From DATFHX01 sp035247945 (GTDB lineage Bacteria; Patescibacteriota; Saccharimonadia; Saccharimonadales; Saccharimonadaceae): a DNA stretch of 58,528 nucleotides. The notes beneath the pieces are model-generated. The model made no database searches. It was given only the letters and a program-made list of their open reading frames with translations, and was not told the origin of the DNA. Positions 16,047-23,787 of this stretch are shown here, in pieces (position 1 is the first letter of the stretch; each line of letters begins with the position of its first letter). The position numbers and the translations under genes were made by a program. Location of the stretch: the NCBI GenBank assembly GCA_035247945.1, contig DATFHX010000025.1, positions 1 through 58,528 of the forward strand, read 5' to 3'.

Positions 16047-17711
16047 ATGCAAGAAAAAATAGCTTCTCTTATTAAACAACTCTATAACACGGATGCGGAC
16101 GTAGTCCTTACTCGTCCGGATGCCCAGTTTGGCGACTATGCTACGAATGTTGCACTGCAGCTCGCGAAGCCTCTTGGCAAGAACCCTCGTGAGATTGCAG
16201 AGGCAATTGCAGAGAAGCTGCGTACCGATGAATCATTTGCTGATGTAACTGTCGCAGGCCCTGGATTTATTAATATTCGTCTAGATGACACGTCTCTCGT
16301 GAGACTTCTGGACATTCAGCCGGCAAAGATCTACGCAGGGAAGACGGTCGTCACTGAGTATTCCGATCCCAACCCTTTTAAGGTACTCCACGTAGGTCAT
16401 CTCTATACGACCCTTGTCGGTGATGTTATTTCCCGACTCGTGGAGGCGGCAGGTGCTTCAGTGCATCGTCTCAATTTTGGGGGCGATGTTGGCCTTCATG
16501 TGGCAAAGAATATGTGGGCGATTGTACGCCATCTTGGCGGCGAGAACCCTGAAGGCCTTAAGGAAGTTGGTGACGATCCACACCAGCAGGCAGCCTGGTT
16601 GAGCGCTCGCTATATCGAAGGTAATAACGCATATGGTGAAAATGAGCAGTCAAAAGCCGAGATCGTTGAAGTTAATAAGCGTATCTATGCGCTCCACGCT
16701 GATGATGATCGTACCTCCGGGTTTGCTCAAATTTACTGGACGTGCCGTGAGTGGAGCTACGATTACTTTAAGGTGCTCTATAATGACCTCGAGGTTGTAC
16801 CATTTGAAAAGTACTACCCCGAAAGTATGACAACACCAACGGGTGTGCAGACAGTTAACGAACAGCTCGAGCGGGGCGTGTATGAGCGCAGTAATGGCGC
16901 AGTTGTCTTTAATGGGGAGAAGTATGGGCTCCATACGCGTGTCTTCATTAATTCCGAAGGACTTCCGACTTATGAAGCGAAGGATGTTGGGCTTATCATG
17001 CAGAAGTGGCGTGATTATCACTTTGACACTTCGATCATTATTACAGGTAACGACATCATTGAATACATGAAAGTTGTTCAAAAGAGTATTGAGCAGTTTG
17101 AACCAGAGCTTACTAGGCGGAGCATTCACCTCACGCATGGAAACCTGAAGCTTGCTGGTGGTAAAAAGATCAGTTCTCGTAAAGGTAACGCACCACTTGC
17201 CCTCGATGTGCTTGAAGCAGCAACGGAAGCAACTCGTACACTCATGGGCGAAGCAGATCAAAGTACGGTGCTCGGGGCGATCAAATATGCCTTTCTAAAA
17301 GCACGAATTGGTGGTGATATTATCTATGATCCAGAGGAATCCGTGAGCCTTGAAGGGAACAGCGGCCCGTATCTGCAGTACGCACACGCCCGTGCGCGGA
17401 GCATTCTTCGTAAAGCGACAGAGTCTCCCGCAGAGCTTTCATCTATAACGATTATAGATAGTGAACGAATGCTGGTTCGAAAACTGGGCGAATACGTAGA
17501 AGTGATTGAACGTGCACAGCGTGAGCTCCTGCCGCACTATATCTGTACCTACCTCTATGAACTTGCGCAGGAGTTTAACCGATTCTATGAGAAGAATCAG
17601 GTTGTCGGAAACGAACGTGAACGCGAACGTGTTACTCTCGTTAGGAAGTACGCGGACACTCTTGGTGAAGGCCTTGGAATGCTGGGTATTCACGCGCCTG
17701 ATCAGATGTAG
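16047..17711 (+). CDS. argS: Arginyl-tRNA synthetase
   Basis: A 554-residue class I synthetase charging tRNA-Arg. The N-terminal additional domain contains QFGDYATNVAL. The catalytic domain carries the HIGH-type signature in FKVLHVGHLY, and a KMSK-like loop in KKISSRKGN. The C-terminal DALR anticodon-binding domain includes LYELAQEFNRFYEKN. Length is typical of the shorter bacterial and CPR forms. Confidence 0.97.
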   Translation: MQEKIASLIKQLYNTDADVVLTRPDAQFGDYATNVALQLAKPLGKNPREIAEAIAEKLRTDESFADVTVAGPGFINIRLDDTSLVRLLDIQPAKIYAGKTVVTEYSDPNPFKVLHVGHLYTTLVGDVISRLVEAAGASVHRLNFGGDVGLHVAKNMWAIVRHLGGENPEGLKEVGDDPHQQAAWLSARYIEGNNAYGENEQSKAEIVEVNKRIYALHADDDRTSGFAQIYWTCREWSYDYFKVLYNDLEVVPFEKYYPESMTTPTGVQTVNEQLERGVYERSNGAVVFNGEKYGLHTRVFINSEGLPTYEAKDVGLIMQKWRDYHFDTSIIITGNDIIEYMKVVQKSIEQFEPELTRRSIHLTHGNLKLAGGKKISSRKGNAPLALDVLEAATEATRTLMGEADQSTVLGAIKYAFLKARIGGDIIYDPEESVSLEGNSGPYLQYAHARARSILRKATESPAELSSITIIDSERMLVRKLGEYVEVIERAQRELLPHYICTYLYELAQEFNRFYEKNQVVGNERERERVTLVRKYADTLGEGLGMLGIHAPDQM

Positions 17712-17745
17712 TCTCCTATTGTTTACTCGAACTTCATCTACATGC

Positions 17746-17894
17746 TATACTAAATGCAGGAAACTTTATGTCAATGAAATACGCAACAACACAACAATTT
17801 GGTCTCGGTCTCATTATTGTGCGTAGCGTTGCCTCGGCGATATAGTTTCCTGTACTTTTCTGAAACATCGCCGAGGCAATAGCCTCGGTTTTTT
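17746..17894 (+). promoter_or_regulatory. Leader-peptide transcription attenuator
   Basis: A TATACT -10 (17746-17751) predicts an RNA starting near CAGGAAACT (17757-17765). A 25-codon leader ORF (17768-17845, SD AGGA) ends in TAG. TTGCCTCGGCGAT (17829-17841), covering its last codons, is perfectly complementary to ATCGCCGAGGCAA (17867-17879). That second arm also contains CCGAGGC (17871-17877), which pairs with GCCTCGG (17882-17888) ahead of TTTTTT, a terminator. The two pairings exclude each other. CAGGAAACT can also pair with AGTTTCCTG (17844-17852), hiding the leader's own ribosome site. Confidence 0.7.
17768..17845 (+). CDS. Leader peptide, 25 codons
   Basis: The peptide begins MSMKYATTQQ and ends in a Gly/Leu/Ile/Val-rich stretch (GLGLIIVRSVASAI). 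AGGA sits seven bases before its ATG. Its last codons overlap the antiterminator arm, so ribosome position would decide between antiterminator and terminator. The Ile-Ile-Val-Arg codons just before the arm are the natural stall point. The inducing condition, amino-acid shortage or a ribosome inhibitor, is not known. Confidence 0.6.
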   Translation: MSMKYATTQQFGLGLIIVRSVASAI

Positions 17895-17928
17895 GTTTCA
17901 GATCCGGTATCGGCATCGGGAGGATCCC

Positions 17929-18138
17929 ATGGCGCAGAACGCCAAGACACAGATCCGCAAGACTCTGGAGCAGGGGAACGTGACGGGCGGCGATCATGCG
18001 AGCCTCATGCGTCAGTTCAAGCTGACAGGAGTGAGTCGAAAGCAGCTCGAAAGGGCGCTCGCTGAGCTGAAGGACAGTCGTGTCATATCCATCAGCTTCG
18101 ACCCCAAGACACAGCGTCGGACATATCGACTGCGTTAG
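17929..18138 (+). CDS. Small winged-helix-like protein under attenuator control
   Basis: A 69-residue basic protein. ATG 17929 follows GGGAGGA at ideal spacing, and upstream in-frame codons are not needed. The segment HASLMRQFKLTGVSRKQLERA followed by a VISISF strand and RRTYRL resembles a winged-helix or MarR-like fold, suggesting DNA binding; this is inferred from pattern only. GC-rich codons contrast with the AT-balanced leader in front of it. A terminator at 18183-18213 closes the unit. Confidence 0.65.
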   Translation: MAQNAKTQIRKTLEQGNVTGGDHASLMRQFKLTGVSRKQLERALAELKDSRVISISFDPKTQRRTYRLR

Positions 18139-18182
18139 TCGTAATACCGGAATAGAGCGAGTCTCAAAAGGACTTCTCGAAC

Positions 18183-18213
18183 GCCCGCCAGAACACCCAT
18201 CTGGCGGGCTTTT
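18183..18213 (+). terminator. Rho-independent terminator
   Basis: GCCCGCCAG (18183-18191) pairs with CTGGCGGGC (18201-18209), followed by TTTT. Confidence 0.85.
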
Positions 18214-18249
18214 CCCATGGTGCTATACTGACAATAAAGGAGGTGTGGA

Positions 18250-18663
18250 ATGATTCAAAAAACAGATGATGAATGGCGACAGGTGCTCACACCGGAGCAG
18301 TTTGCAGTGCTCCGCGAGAAGAATACAGAGGCGCCATTCAGTGGTGAATATGATGGGCTCTATGCGGACGGGATTTATGCCTGTGCGGCATGTGGACAAG
18401 TGCTTTTTGATAGCACGACAAAATTTGATGCGAATTGTGGATGGCCGAGTTTTTATGATGCGAAGCCGGGCGCAGTGGAATTTCACGAAGACGATAGTCT
18501 TGGTATGCACCGTACGGAGGTGACATGTTCAAATTGCGGAAGTCACCTTGGACATATGTTCGAAGGGGAAGGGTTTAGTAATCCAACAGATAAAAGATAT
18601 TGTATCAATTCGTTAAGTCTTAAGTTTACGCCAGATACATCTAAGAGCGGGCCAGCTGGTTGA
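18250..18663 (+). CDS. msrB: Peptide methionine (R)-S-oxide reductase
   Basis: A 137-residue MsrB that repairs methionine-R-sulfoxide in proteins. Zinc ligands are Cys45/Cys48 (CAAC) and Cys93/Cys96 (CSNC). The catalytic Cys118 lies in RYCINSLSL, and the GWPSFYD motif is present. TATACT lies at about 18225 and AAGGAGGTG gives a clear ribosome site before ATG 18250. Confidence 0.96.
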   Translation: MIQKTDDEWRQVLTPEQFAVLREKNTEAPFSGEYDGLYADGIYACAACGQVLFDSTTKFDANCGWPSFYDAKPGAVEFHEDDSLGMHRTEVTCSNCGSHLGHMFEGEGFSNPTDKRYCINSLSLKFTPDTSKSGPAG

Positions 18664-18697
18664 CATTTTATATCGTTTATGCTAATAATAGCTGTAA
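18660..18697 (+). promoter_or_regulatory. Consensus promoter, leaderless start
   Basis: TTGACA (18660-18665), 17 bases, then an extended -10 TAATAA (18683-18688). ATG 18698 follows nine bases later. The -35 overlaps the msrB stop codon. Confidence 0.65.
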
Positions 18698-19486
18698 ATG
18701 AATACGTACGAAACCACCGCCTCGTTCGAAACACAAACACATGAAAAATCACAAGAGCAGTCACCTGAAGCGTTTATTAATAGCCTCACGATCTTTGACG
18801 CGTATGTAGATGTGACGCCGGAAATGGCTACTCAGCCTGAATACCAGATGACATTCGACGCAGAGGAACAGCAACTGGCCGAAGGTCTTCGTGGAATGCT
18901 TGAGAAAATTGCTGCAGAGGCAATGGATGACCATCGCTCTGTATCTATTAATGGAGTGTTTGATCTTCTTGACGAGGCTATTCTTGCGAGTAAGGAAGCG
19001 GTCAGCGAGGACATCCGAGACCAGCTTCTTCTGGTCGCGACGAAGATGCGATATAACCTACAGGTGCGATTTAATAAGGGTGTGGAGGAAGTCTCTACTG
19101 AGCCTGCGGGTTTGAGTACTTCTCTTCGTAATTCGGTTATTCACTCTTATAACTATGATATGAGTGGTATCTTTAGTGAGGGCGCGTCACAGTTTAAGAC
19201 GGCAAAGGTGCACTACGAGAAACCCGTTTCTGATTCCGGAGATCAAGAGAAGTTTGATCAACCGCAAGCAGAGGCTCCGCGTGAACGTAACTACTACCGC
19301 GAAGCTCAAAATTTGATTGATAAAGCCACAGGTGGTGTGCCTTTTGAAAAGCTTGATCCAAAGGAGCAGGGTAAGGTTCGCCGTCGTCTTGCCCGGGAGT
19401 ATCATCCAGATAACGGCAGTAGTGGTGATGAGGCGTTATTTAAGGAGATTGGCGATTTAACTGCTGATACACGTAAATCGAGTTAG
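18698..19486 (+). CDS. Hypothetical protein with C-terminal J-like HPD motif
   Basis: A 262-residue acidic, soluble protein. Residues 1-150 are helical and unrecognised. The C-terminal 60 residues resemble the second half of a DnaJ domain: a basic helix RRRLARE, the hallmark HPD in YHPDNG, then LFKEIGDLT in place of the third helix. The first J helix is weak (NYYREAQNLIDKA). If functional it would recruit a DnaK-type chaperone; a degenerate J fold is also possible. Leaderless promoter; GC-rich hairpin at the 3' end. Confidence 0.7.
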   Translation: MNTYETTASFETQTHEKSQEQSPEAFINSLTIFDAYVDVTPEMATQPEYQMTFDAEEQQLAEGLRGMLEKIAAEAMDDHRSVSINGVFDLLDEAILASKEAVSEDIRDQLLLVATKMRYNLQVRFNKGVEEVSTEPAGLSTSLRNSVIHSYNYDMSGIFSEGASQFKTAKVHYEKPVSDSGDQEKFDQPQAEAPRERNYYREAQNLIDKATGGVPFEKLDPKEQGKVRRRLAREYHPDNGSSGDEALFKEIGDLTADTRKSS

Positions 19487-19505
19487 TTCAGAAGCAAAGA
19501 ATAGC

Positions 19506-19532
19506 GCCCCTCGGATTGTGAACCCGAGGGGC
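19506..19532. terminator. Bidirectional hairpin terminator
   Basis: GCCCCTCGG (19506-19514) pairs with CCGAGGGGC (19524-19532). It lies between the converging J-like gene and the minus-strand cassette. Confidence 0.8.
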
Positions 19533-19549
19533 TTTGCGGATGGGTTGGG

Positions 19550-19957
19550 CTAGTCGATGTCGCCCAGTGCGTCGATGACGCCCTTCAGAAGACCGCCCGT
19601 GATCCGCTTCAGGTCAATACGGGGCCTGCCGCTCTGCGTCGGTGCGTTTGTCGACTCGGAGACGAAGACGAGCGATCGACGCGTCGCTTCGATGTAGAGT
19701 CTGGAGACTTCTTCCAGCCGCTGGCTGGTGGGGTACTGGCGCAGGGTGAGCGAAAACCTTGTTCCGTCATCTGTTACCGTACCCTGTGTCCCTTCGATGA
19801 GATGCACCCTGCGAAGCAGTTCGATGAACGTTTTGAGCTGACGCTCTCCTTCGCTTGGGTTGCGCGGGTTACGGCTCGACCTGGGAGGAATTCTCAGCCC
19901 TCCAACGTCGATGGTGACTCGTTCGAGATCGTGAGTTGCGGTATCGGTGCTGCTCAC
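19550..19957 (-). CDS. Hypothetical protein, GC-rich cassette (distal gene)
   Basis: A 135-residue protein I do not recognise, basic in the N-terminal third and with a helical middle. GTG 19957 follows GAAGGAG at six bases. It overlaps the end of the upstream gene by 89 bases, which implies coupled translation, or else an incorrect end for that gene. Codons are G/C-rich in third position and a hairpin closes the unit at 19506-19532. Confidence 0.65.
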   Translation of the reverse strand: MSSTDTATHDLERVTIDVGGLRIPPRSSRNPRNPSEGERQLKTFIELLRRVHLIEGTQGTVTDDGTRFSLTLRQYPTSQRLEEVSRLYIEATRRSLVFVSESTNAPTQSGRPRIDLKRITGGLLKGVIDALGDID

Positions 19958-20372
19958 CAGGTACTCCTTCGGATATTGGCGGTTCGCCGGGCAACAGTAG
20001 GAGCGTGCGACCTACTGTCATTCGCCAGCACTGATAGAGTGAAAGACCTGCTTGATCTGGGGTGAGAGCCGGGTGAATGGCAAGCCACAGCTGTGTGTGG
20101 TCTCGTGTTACACCTGTTCTTTGTTTTCCCATTTCACTCTGGTCGAGAAGGCCAATTCGGCCTCGGAATTTGATTGCACTCTCGATGAACGTCTGGATGA
20201 GTTGATCCCCAGGAAGTTCGACCGGAGGCATTCTTCCCTTCGGTGTCATCTCCTCGATATGACTGACAAGCGGCTGGATGTGCTCGGGTAGACCGATTAC
20301 AAACGCTTGTCCTGCGATCCAACAGGGGTCCGTATTGTGAGACCCAGAGTGGCTCATTTGAGCGTGGGCCAC
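19869..20372 (-). CDS. Hypothetical protein, GC-rich cassette (proximal gene)
   Basis: A probable 167-residue protein from GTG 20372 (GGAG 12 bases upstream); ATG 20357 is an alternative. The central part reads as real coding sequence (LPGDQLIQTFIESAIKFRG, HTQLWLAIHPAL), while the last 30 residues fall inside the next gene's frame and are Arg/Ser-rich. A minus-strand promoter with TTGAGA at 20438-20443 and TATAAT at 20415-20420, 17 bases apart, supports transcription. No family recognised. Confidence 0.55.
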   Translation of the reverse strand: MAHAQMSHSGSHNTDPCWIAGQAFVIGLPEHIQPLVSHIEEMTPKGRMPPVELPGDQLIQTFIESAIKFRGRIGLLDQSEMGKQRTGVTRDHTQLWLAIHPALTPDQAGLSLYQCWRMTVGRTLLLLPGEPPISEGVPGEQHRYRNSRSRTSHHRRWRAENSSQVEP

Positions 20373-20456
20373 TAGTGTGCTCCACTCCGCATGCGTACGT
20401 CTGTACCGTTTTATATTATACAATGAATAGATGAACTTCTCAAATTATTTGCATGC

Positions 20457-20468
20457 TATACTGGAGGC
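20457..20468 (+). promoter_or_regulatory. orn extended -10
   Basis: TGCTATACT ends six bases before ATG 20469 (-10 at 20457-20462), implying a leaderless message. Confidence 0.55.
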
Positions 20469-21017
20469 ATGACAAAAACGGCAAAACTATTATGGGTTGA
20501 TCTTGAAATGACCGGCCTTGATGCAGATAACGACCTTATCCTCGAGGTGGCGGCTATTGCGACGGATTGGGATTTCAAAGAAATTGCAACATACGAGGGT
20601 ATTGTGAAAAATGAGGATATGACCCTCGAAGAACGTATGGCTGCAAATAGCGTTTTCTGGGAGGCGAACCCGGCTTCGAAAGATGGACTTCTGAAGCAGA
20701 ATCAGCACGGTAAGGAACTTTCAGAGGTTGAAGATGACCTTCTCGCATTCATAGATACACATTATGACGACGATGAGCGTCCAATCTTAGCGGGTAATTC
20801 TATTCATATGGACAGACGTTTTATTGTTGCGCAGTGGCCTCGACTTGATGCGCGTCTCCACTACCGTATGCTTGATGTAAGCGCTTGGAAGGTTGTTTTT
20901 GAAGGTAAATACAAAAAGAAATTCCCTAAGCCGGAAGAACACCGTGCACTTGGCGATATTCGTGGGAGTATCTTGGAGCTTGAATATTATTTAAAGAAAG
21001 TACGCGTTAATCTATGA
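20469..21017 (+). CDS. orn: Oligoribonuclease
   Basis: A 182-residue DEDDh 3'-5' exonuclease that degrades di- to pentaribonucleotides to mononucleotides. WVDLEMTGLD supplies Asp11 and Glu13, GNSIHMDRRFI the second Asp, and HRALGDIRGS the His and final Asp. Length is normal for the family. The next gene starts in the overlapping ATGA. Confidence 0.96.
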   Translation: MTKTAKLLWVDLEMTGLDADNDLILEVAAIATDWDFKEIATYEGIVKNEDMTLEERMAANSVFWEANPASKDGLLKQNQHGKELSEVEDDLLAFIDTHYDDDERPILAGNSIHMDRRFIVAQWPRLDARLHYRMLDVSAWKVVFEGKYKKKFPKPEEHRALGDIRGSILELEYYLKKVRVNL

Positions 21018-21352
21018 CACACAAGGAATTAGAAGAATACCTACTGAGCTTTCCCAATACCTGGCTCGACTTTCCATTTGGCGAGGGTACGTCTGTATAT
21101 AAGGTTGGCCACAAGGAGACCGGAGAAGGGAAGCTTTTTGCAATTATTGCCGATGGAAGTAAACCGCTTCGAGTAAGCTTGAAATGTGACCCACAGCTTG
21201 CATTGAATCTTCGCGAAAAATACGAGTCGGTTCTTCCGGGATATCACCTGAATAAGAAACACTGGAACACGATTATTTGTTCAGGACAGCTTACTGATGA
21301 TGAGATTAAGGATCTTGCTCGCTTAAGCTATCGACTTGTAACCGAGGGCTAG
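21014..21352 (+). CDS. MmcQ/YjbR-family protein
   Basis: A 112-residue MmcQ/YjbR (CyaY-like fold) protein. FPFGEGTSVYKVG near the start, LFAIIA, and LKCDPQLA followed by YHLNKKHWNTI are the family's marks. Members are described as DNA-binding, but the role is unsettled. It overlaps orn by four bases and is co-translated with it. It converges on the next gene with a 4-base overlap. Confidence 0.85.
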   Translation: MTHKELEEYLLSFPNTWLDFPFGEGTSVYKVGHKETGEGKLFAIIADGSKPLRVSLKCDPQLALNLREKYESVLPGYHLNKKHWNTIICSGQLTDDEIKDLARLSYRLVTEG

Positions 21353-21960
21353 CCCTCGGTCCCGCTAAATGCTGCCATCTGCTTAATAAGTGGCTGGAGG
21401 TCTGCATCCAGTTTCTCGAGGTAGGTCTTGAATGATGCGTTGTTTGTCGAATTGTAAATTTTTCGTACGAGAATGGAGACGGTATTGAGCTGATAGGTCA
21501 TCTCACTACTGTACGTTCGATCAAGGACGGCGTTCAAACGAGCATCTTCAAATTCCTGAGTGAGCTTATCAGGAGCCTCTTTCTTAGTGATGCCGCCATC
21601 GAGCTTTTTGGCATCGATACCACTGGCGGCGAGCGGAGCAACAATATCCCGATTGGCATTTGTAAGGAAAATCGTAAGATTACTGTTTGTACTTCGAAGG
21701 TCACCACTCTTGAGGTTCTTTTGAGTGTCGGTCGCAACTTTCTGTAGTGTCTGGAGACGGGCTGCAAGTGTCTGCATGTCTGAAGTTGGTCCACCACCAC
21801 TACTTGTCAGTACAATAATGAGAACAATTGCCGCAAGTGCAAGTCCGCCGCCAATAATCCAGAAAAAGAATTTATCTTTGATACCTTGCTTTTGTGGTTG
21901 CGGTGCAATCTGATTGAGGTAATCAATAGAATAAGGCTGTTGGTTTTGATCGGGGTTCAT
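21349..21960 (-). CDS. Membrane-anchored hypothetical protein
   Basis: A 203-residue protein from ATG 21960; earlier in-frame codons overlap dnaG and its promoter. A short Gln/Pro-rich cytoplasmic segment leads to one membrane helix (about residues 30-55, rich in Ala, Ile, Leu and Val), then a Ser/Gly linker and a roughly 145-residue helical outer domain with no motif I recognise. Native codon use. It is divergent from dnaG. Confidence 0.75.
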   Translation of the reverse strand: MNPDQNQQPYSIDYLNQIAPQPQKQGIKDKFFFWIIGGGLALAAIVLIIVLTSSGGGPTSDMQTLAARLQTLQKVATDTQKNLKSGDLRSTNSNLTIFLTNANRDIVAPLAASGIDAKKLDGGITKKEAPDKLTQEFEDARLNAVLDRTYSSEMTYQLNTVSILVRKIYNSTNNASFKTYLEKLDADLQPLIKQMAAFSGTEG

Positions 21961-22047
21961 ACTGCACTTATTTAACCATAAGCCGCTGGAGGGTTCAAGC
22001 CTAAGTGGCTGCCAATTACAGGGGTAAAGTGATATACTAATCATAGT

Positions 22048-23787
22048 ATGCAGGATGCAAAAGAAGAGATCCGTGCGAAGCTGAATATTGAGGATGTTAT
22101 TGGAGAGTATGTTCAGCTCAAGCGCGCCGGGCGGCATTTCAAAGGATTGAGCCCATTTAGCGGGGAGAAATCGCCGAGCTTCTTCGTGACCCCTGATAAA
22201 CATATCTGGCATGATTTCTCCTCTAACAAGGGGGGTGATATTTTTAGCTTCGTGATGGAAGTCGAGGGAATGGATTTTCGGCAGGCCTTGGAGCATCTCG
22301 CGCGTAAAGCTGGCGTTGATCTCTCTGAGTATCAGTCAAAGGGGAGTCAAGAGATTGCGCGCAAGAAAAAGCGGCTTCTTGAGGCAAGTGATCTTTCGGC
22401 GAAGTATTATCAGCATAGCCTCTTAAGCAACCAACGGGCACTTGAGTATGTATTTAAGAAGCGCGGGCTGAGTAAACAAATTGTACAGGACTTTCGTATT
22501 GGATATGCCCCAGCATCAGGAGATGCTTTAGTGCAATTCCTTCGAAAGAAGGGATATACCCGCCAGGAATTGGCAGATGCTGGCCTTGCGAACCGTTATG
22601 GGGGAGATATGTTCCGTGGTCGCATGACGGTTCCTCTTATGGATCCCAGTGGGCAGGTAATTGGTTTTACTGCACGTATTATTGTTGATGACAAGAATGC
22701 GCCAAAGTATCTCAATACGCCTCAAACGCTTCTTTATGATAAAGGGCGTCATGTTTTTGGGCTCAGCCAGGCGAAAGAGGGTATTCGAGCAAATGACTAT
22801 GCTGTTATTGTGGAGGGTAACCTTGATGTTGTAAGCAGCCATCAGGCGGGAGTTACGGCTGTTGTCGCTACCGCAGGTACAGCCATGACGGAACACCACC
22901 TTCGGGCACTTCGAAGACTTACTGGGAACGTGCGGCTAGCATTCGACGGTGATCGGGCTGGTATCGCAGCAACTGAGCGTGCAATCCCGATTGCGAGTGA
23001 AGTTGGGCTTGAGCTGACGATCATTAGCCTTCCTGAAGGGTCAAAGGATCCTGACGAACTCATCCAAAAAGATGTCGCTTTATGGCAGCGGGCAATCGAC
23101 CAGGCGCTTCCTGCGGTTGACTGGATTCTTGAGCAGTATCAAAGACGAGAAGATATTACTACCGCTGCAGGGAAACGGTCATTCACGACGGCAGCGCTCG
23201 CGGTCGTGAAAGGACTTAACGATCCTGTAGAGCGAGAGCACTACGAACAGAAAATTGCTAAGATGACAGGATCATCACTTCGCGCGATTCAAGCGAAACT
23301 CGATACGGTCGCAGAAAAAGAACCGCCAAAGCCGCTCAAACAACCTGTCGCCTCGGCAAAAAGGCAAACTGAACCTCAATATGACCATATCGATACACTG
23401 CTCGGTCTTGCACTTGCTCATGCTTCGGCTCGTAAACACTTCTCGGGCATAGACGTAACGGCGTTTGAGGGGAATCCTCGGCGAAAGCTTGTAGCAACGT
23501 ATTTAACAGGGGACGTTGCGGATGCGACTGATACCCCTGATGCCTTGCAAACAATTGATGACTATGTGACAATAGTATTACTACGAGCCGAGAATCGCTA
23601 TGGCAACTGGAGTGATAATGATATATCACACGAAGCAGCCAGCCTCCTCCGCCAATATATAACCCAACACACGCTTGGTCGAATCCAGGCACAAAGACAA
23701 AAAGCCGAAGAACGCGGAGACGAGTCTGAAGTCCAGCGTCTGAGGCATGAAGAATACCTATATATTAAGGAGATGAAACGTGGCTAA
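22048..23787 (+). CDS. dnaG: DNA primase lacking zinc-finger cysteines
   Basis: A 579-residue replicative primase. The N-terminal CHC2-like domain keeps the fold signature (GLSPFSGEKSPSFFV, then WHDFSSNKGGD), but all zinc ligands of the usual CPFH...CFGC pattern are replaced and the whole protein has no cysteine. The TOPRIM core is intact: Glu in VIVEGNLDVV and Asp in FDGDRAG. A C-terminal helical region would bind the helicase. TATACT lies nine bases before the ATG. It overlaps rpoD by eight bases, as part of a macromolecular-synthesis operon without rpsU. Confidence 0.95.
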   Translation: MQDAKEEIRAKLNIEDVIGEYVQLKRAGRHFKGLSPFSGEKSPSFFVTPDKHIWHDFSSNKGGDIFSFVMEVEGMDFRQALEHLARKAGVDLSEYQSKGSQEIARKKKRLLEASDLSAKYYQHSLLSNQRALEYVFKKRGLSKQIVQDFRIGYAPASGDALVQFLRKKGYTRQELADAGLANRYGGDMFRGRMTVPLMDPSGQVIGFTARIIVDDKNAPKYLNTPQTLLYDKGRHVFGLSQAKEGIRANDYAVIVEGNLDVVSSHQAGVTAVVATAGTAMTEHHLRALRRLTGNVRLAFDGDRAGIAATERAIPIASEVGLELTIISLPEGSKDPDELIQKDVALWQRAIDQALPAVDWILEQYQRREDITTAAGKRSFTTAALAVVKGLNDPVEREHYEQKIAKMTGSSLRAIQAKLDTVAEKEPPKPLKQPVASAKRQTEPQYDHIDTLLGLALAHASARKHFSGIDVTAFEGNPRRKLVATYLTGDVADATDTPDALQTIDDYVTIVLLRAENRYGNWSDNDISHEAASLLRQYITQHTLGRIQAQRQKAEERGDESEVQRLRHEEYLYIKEMKRG

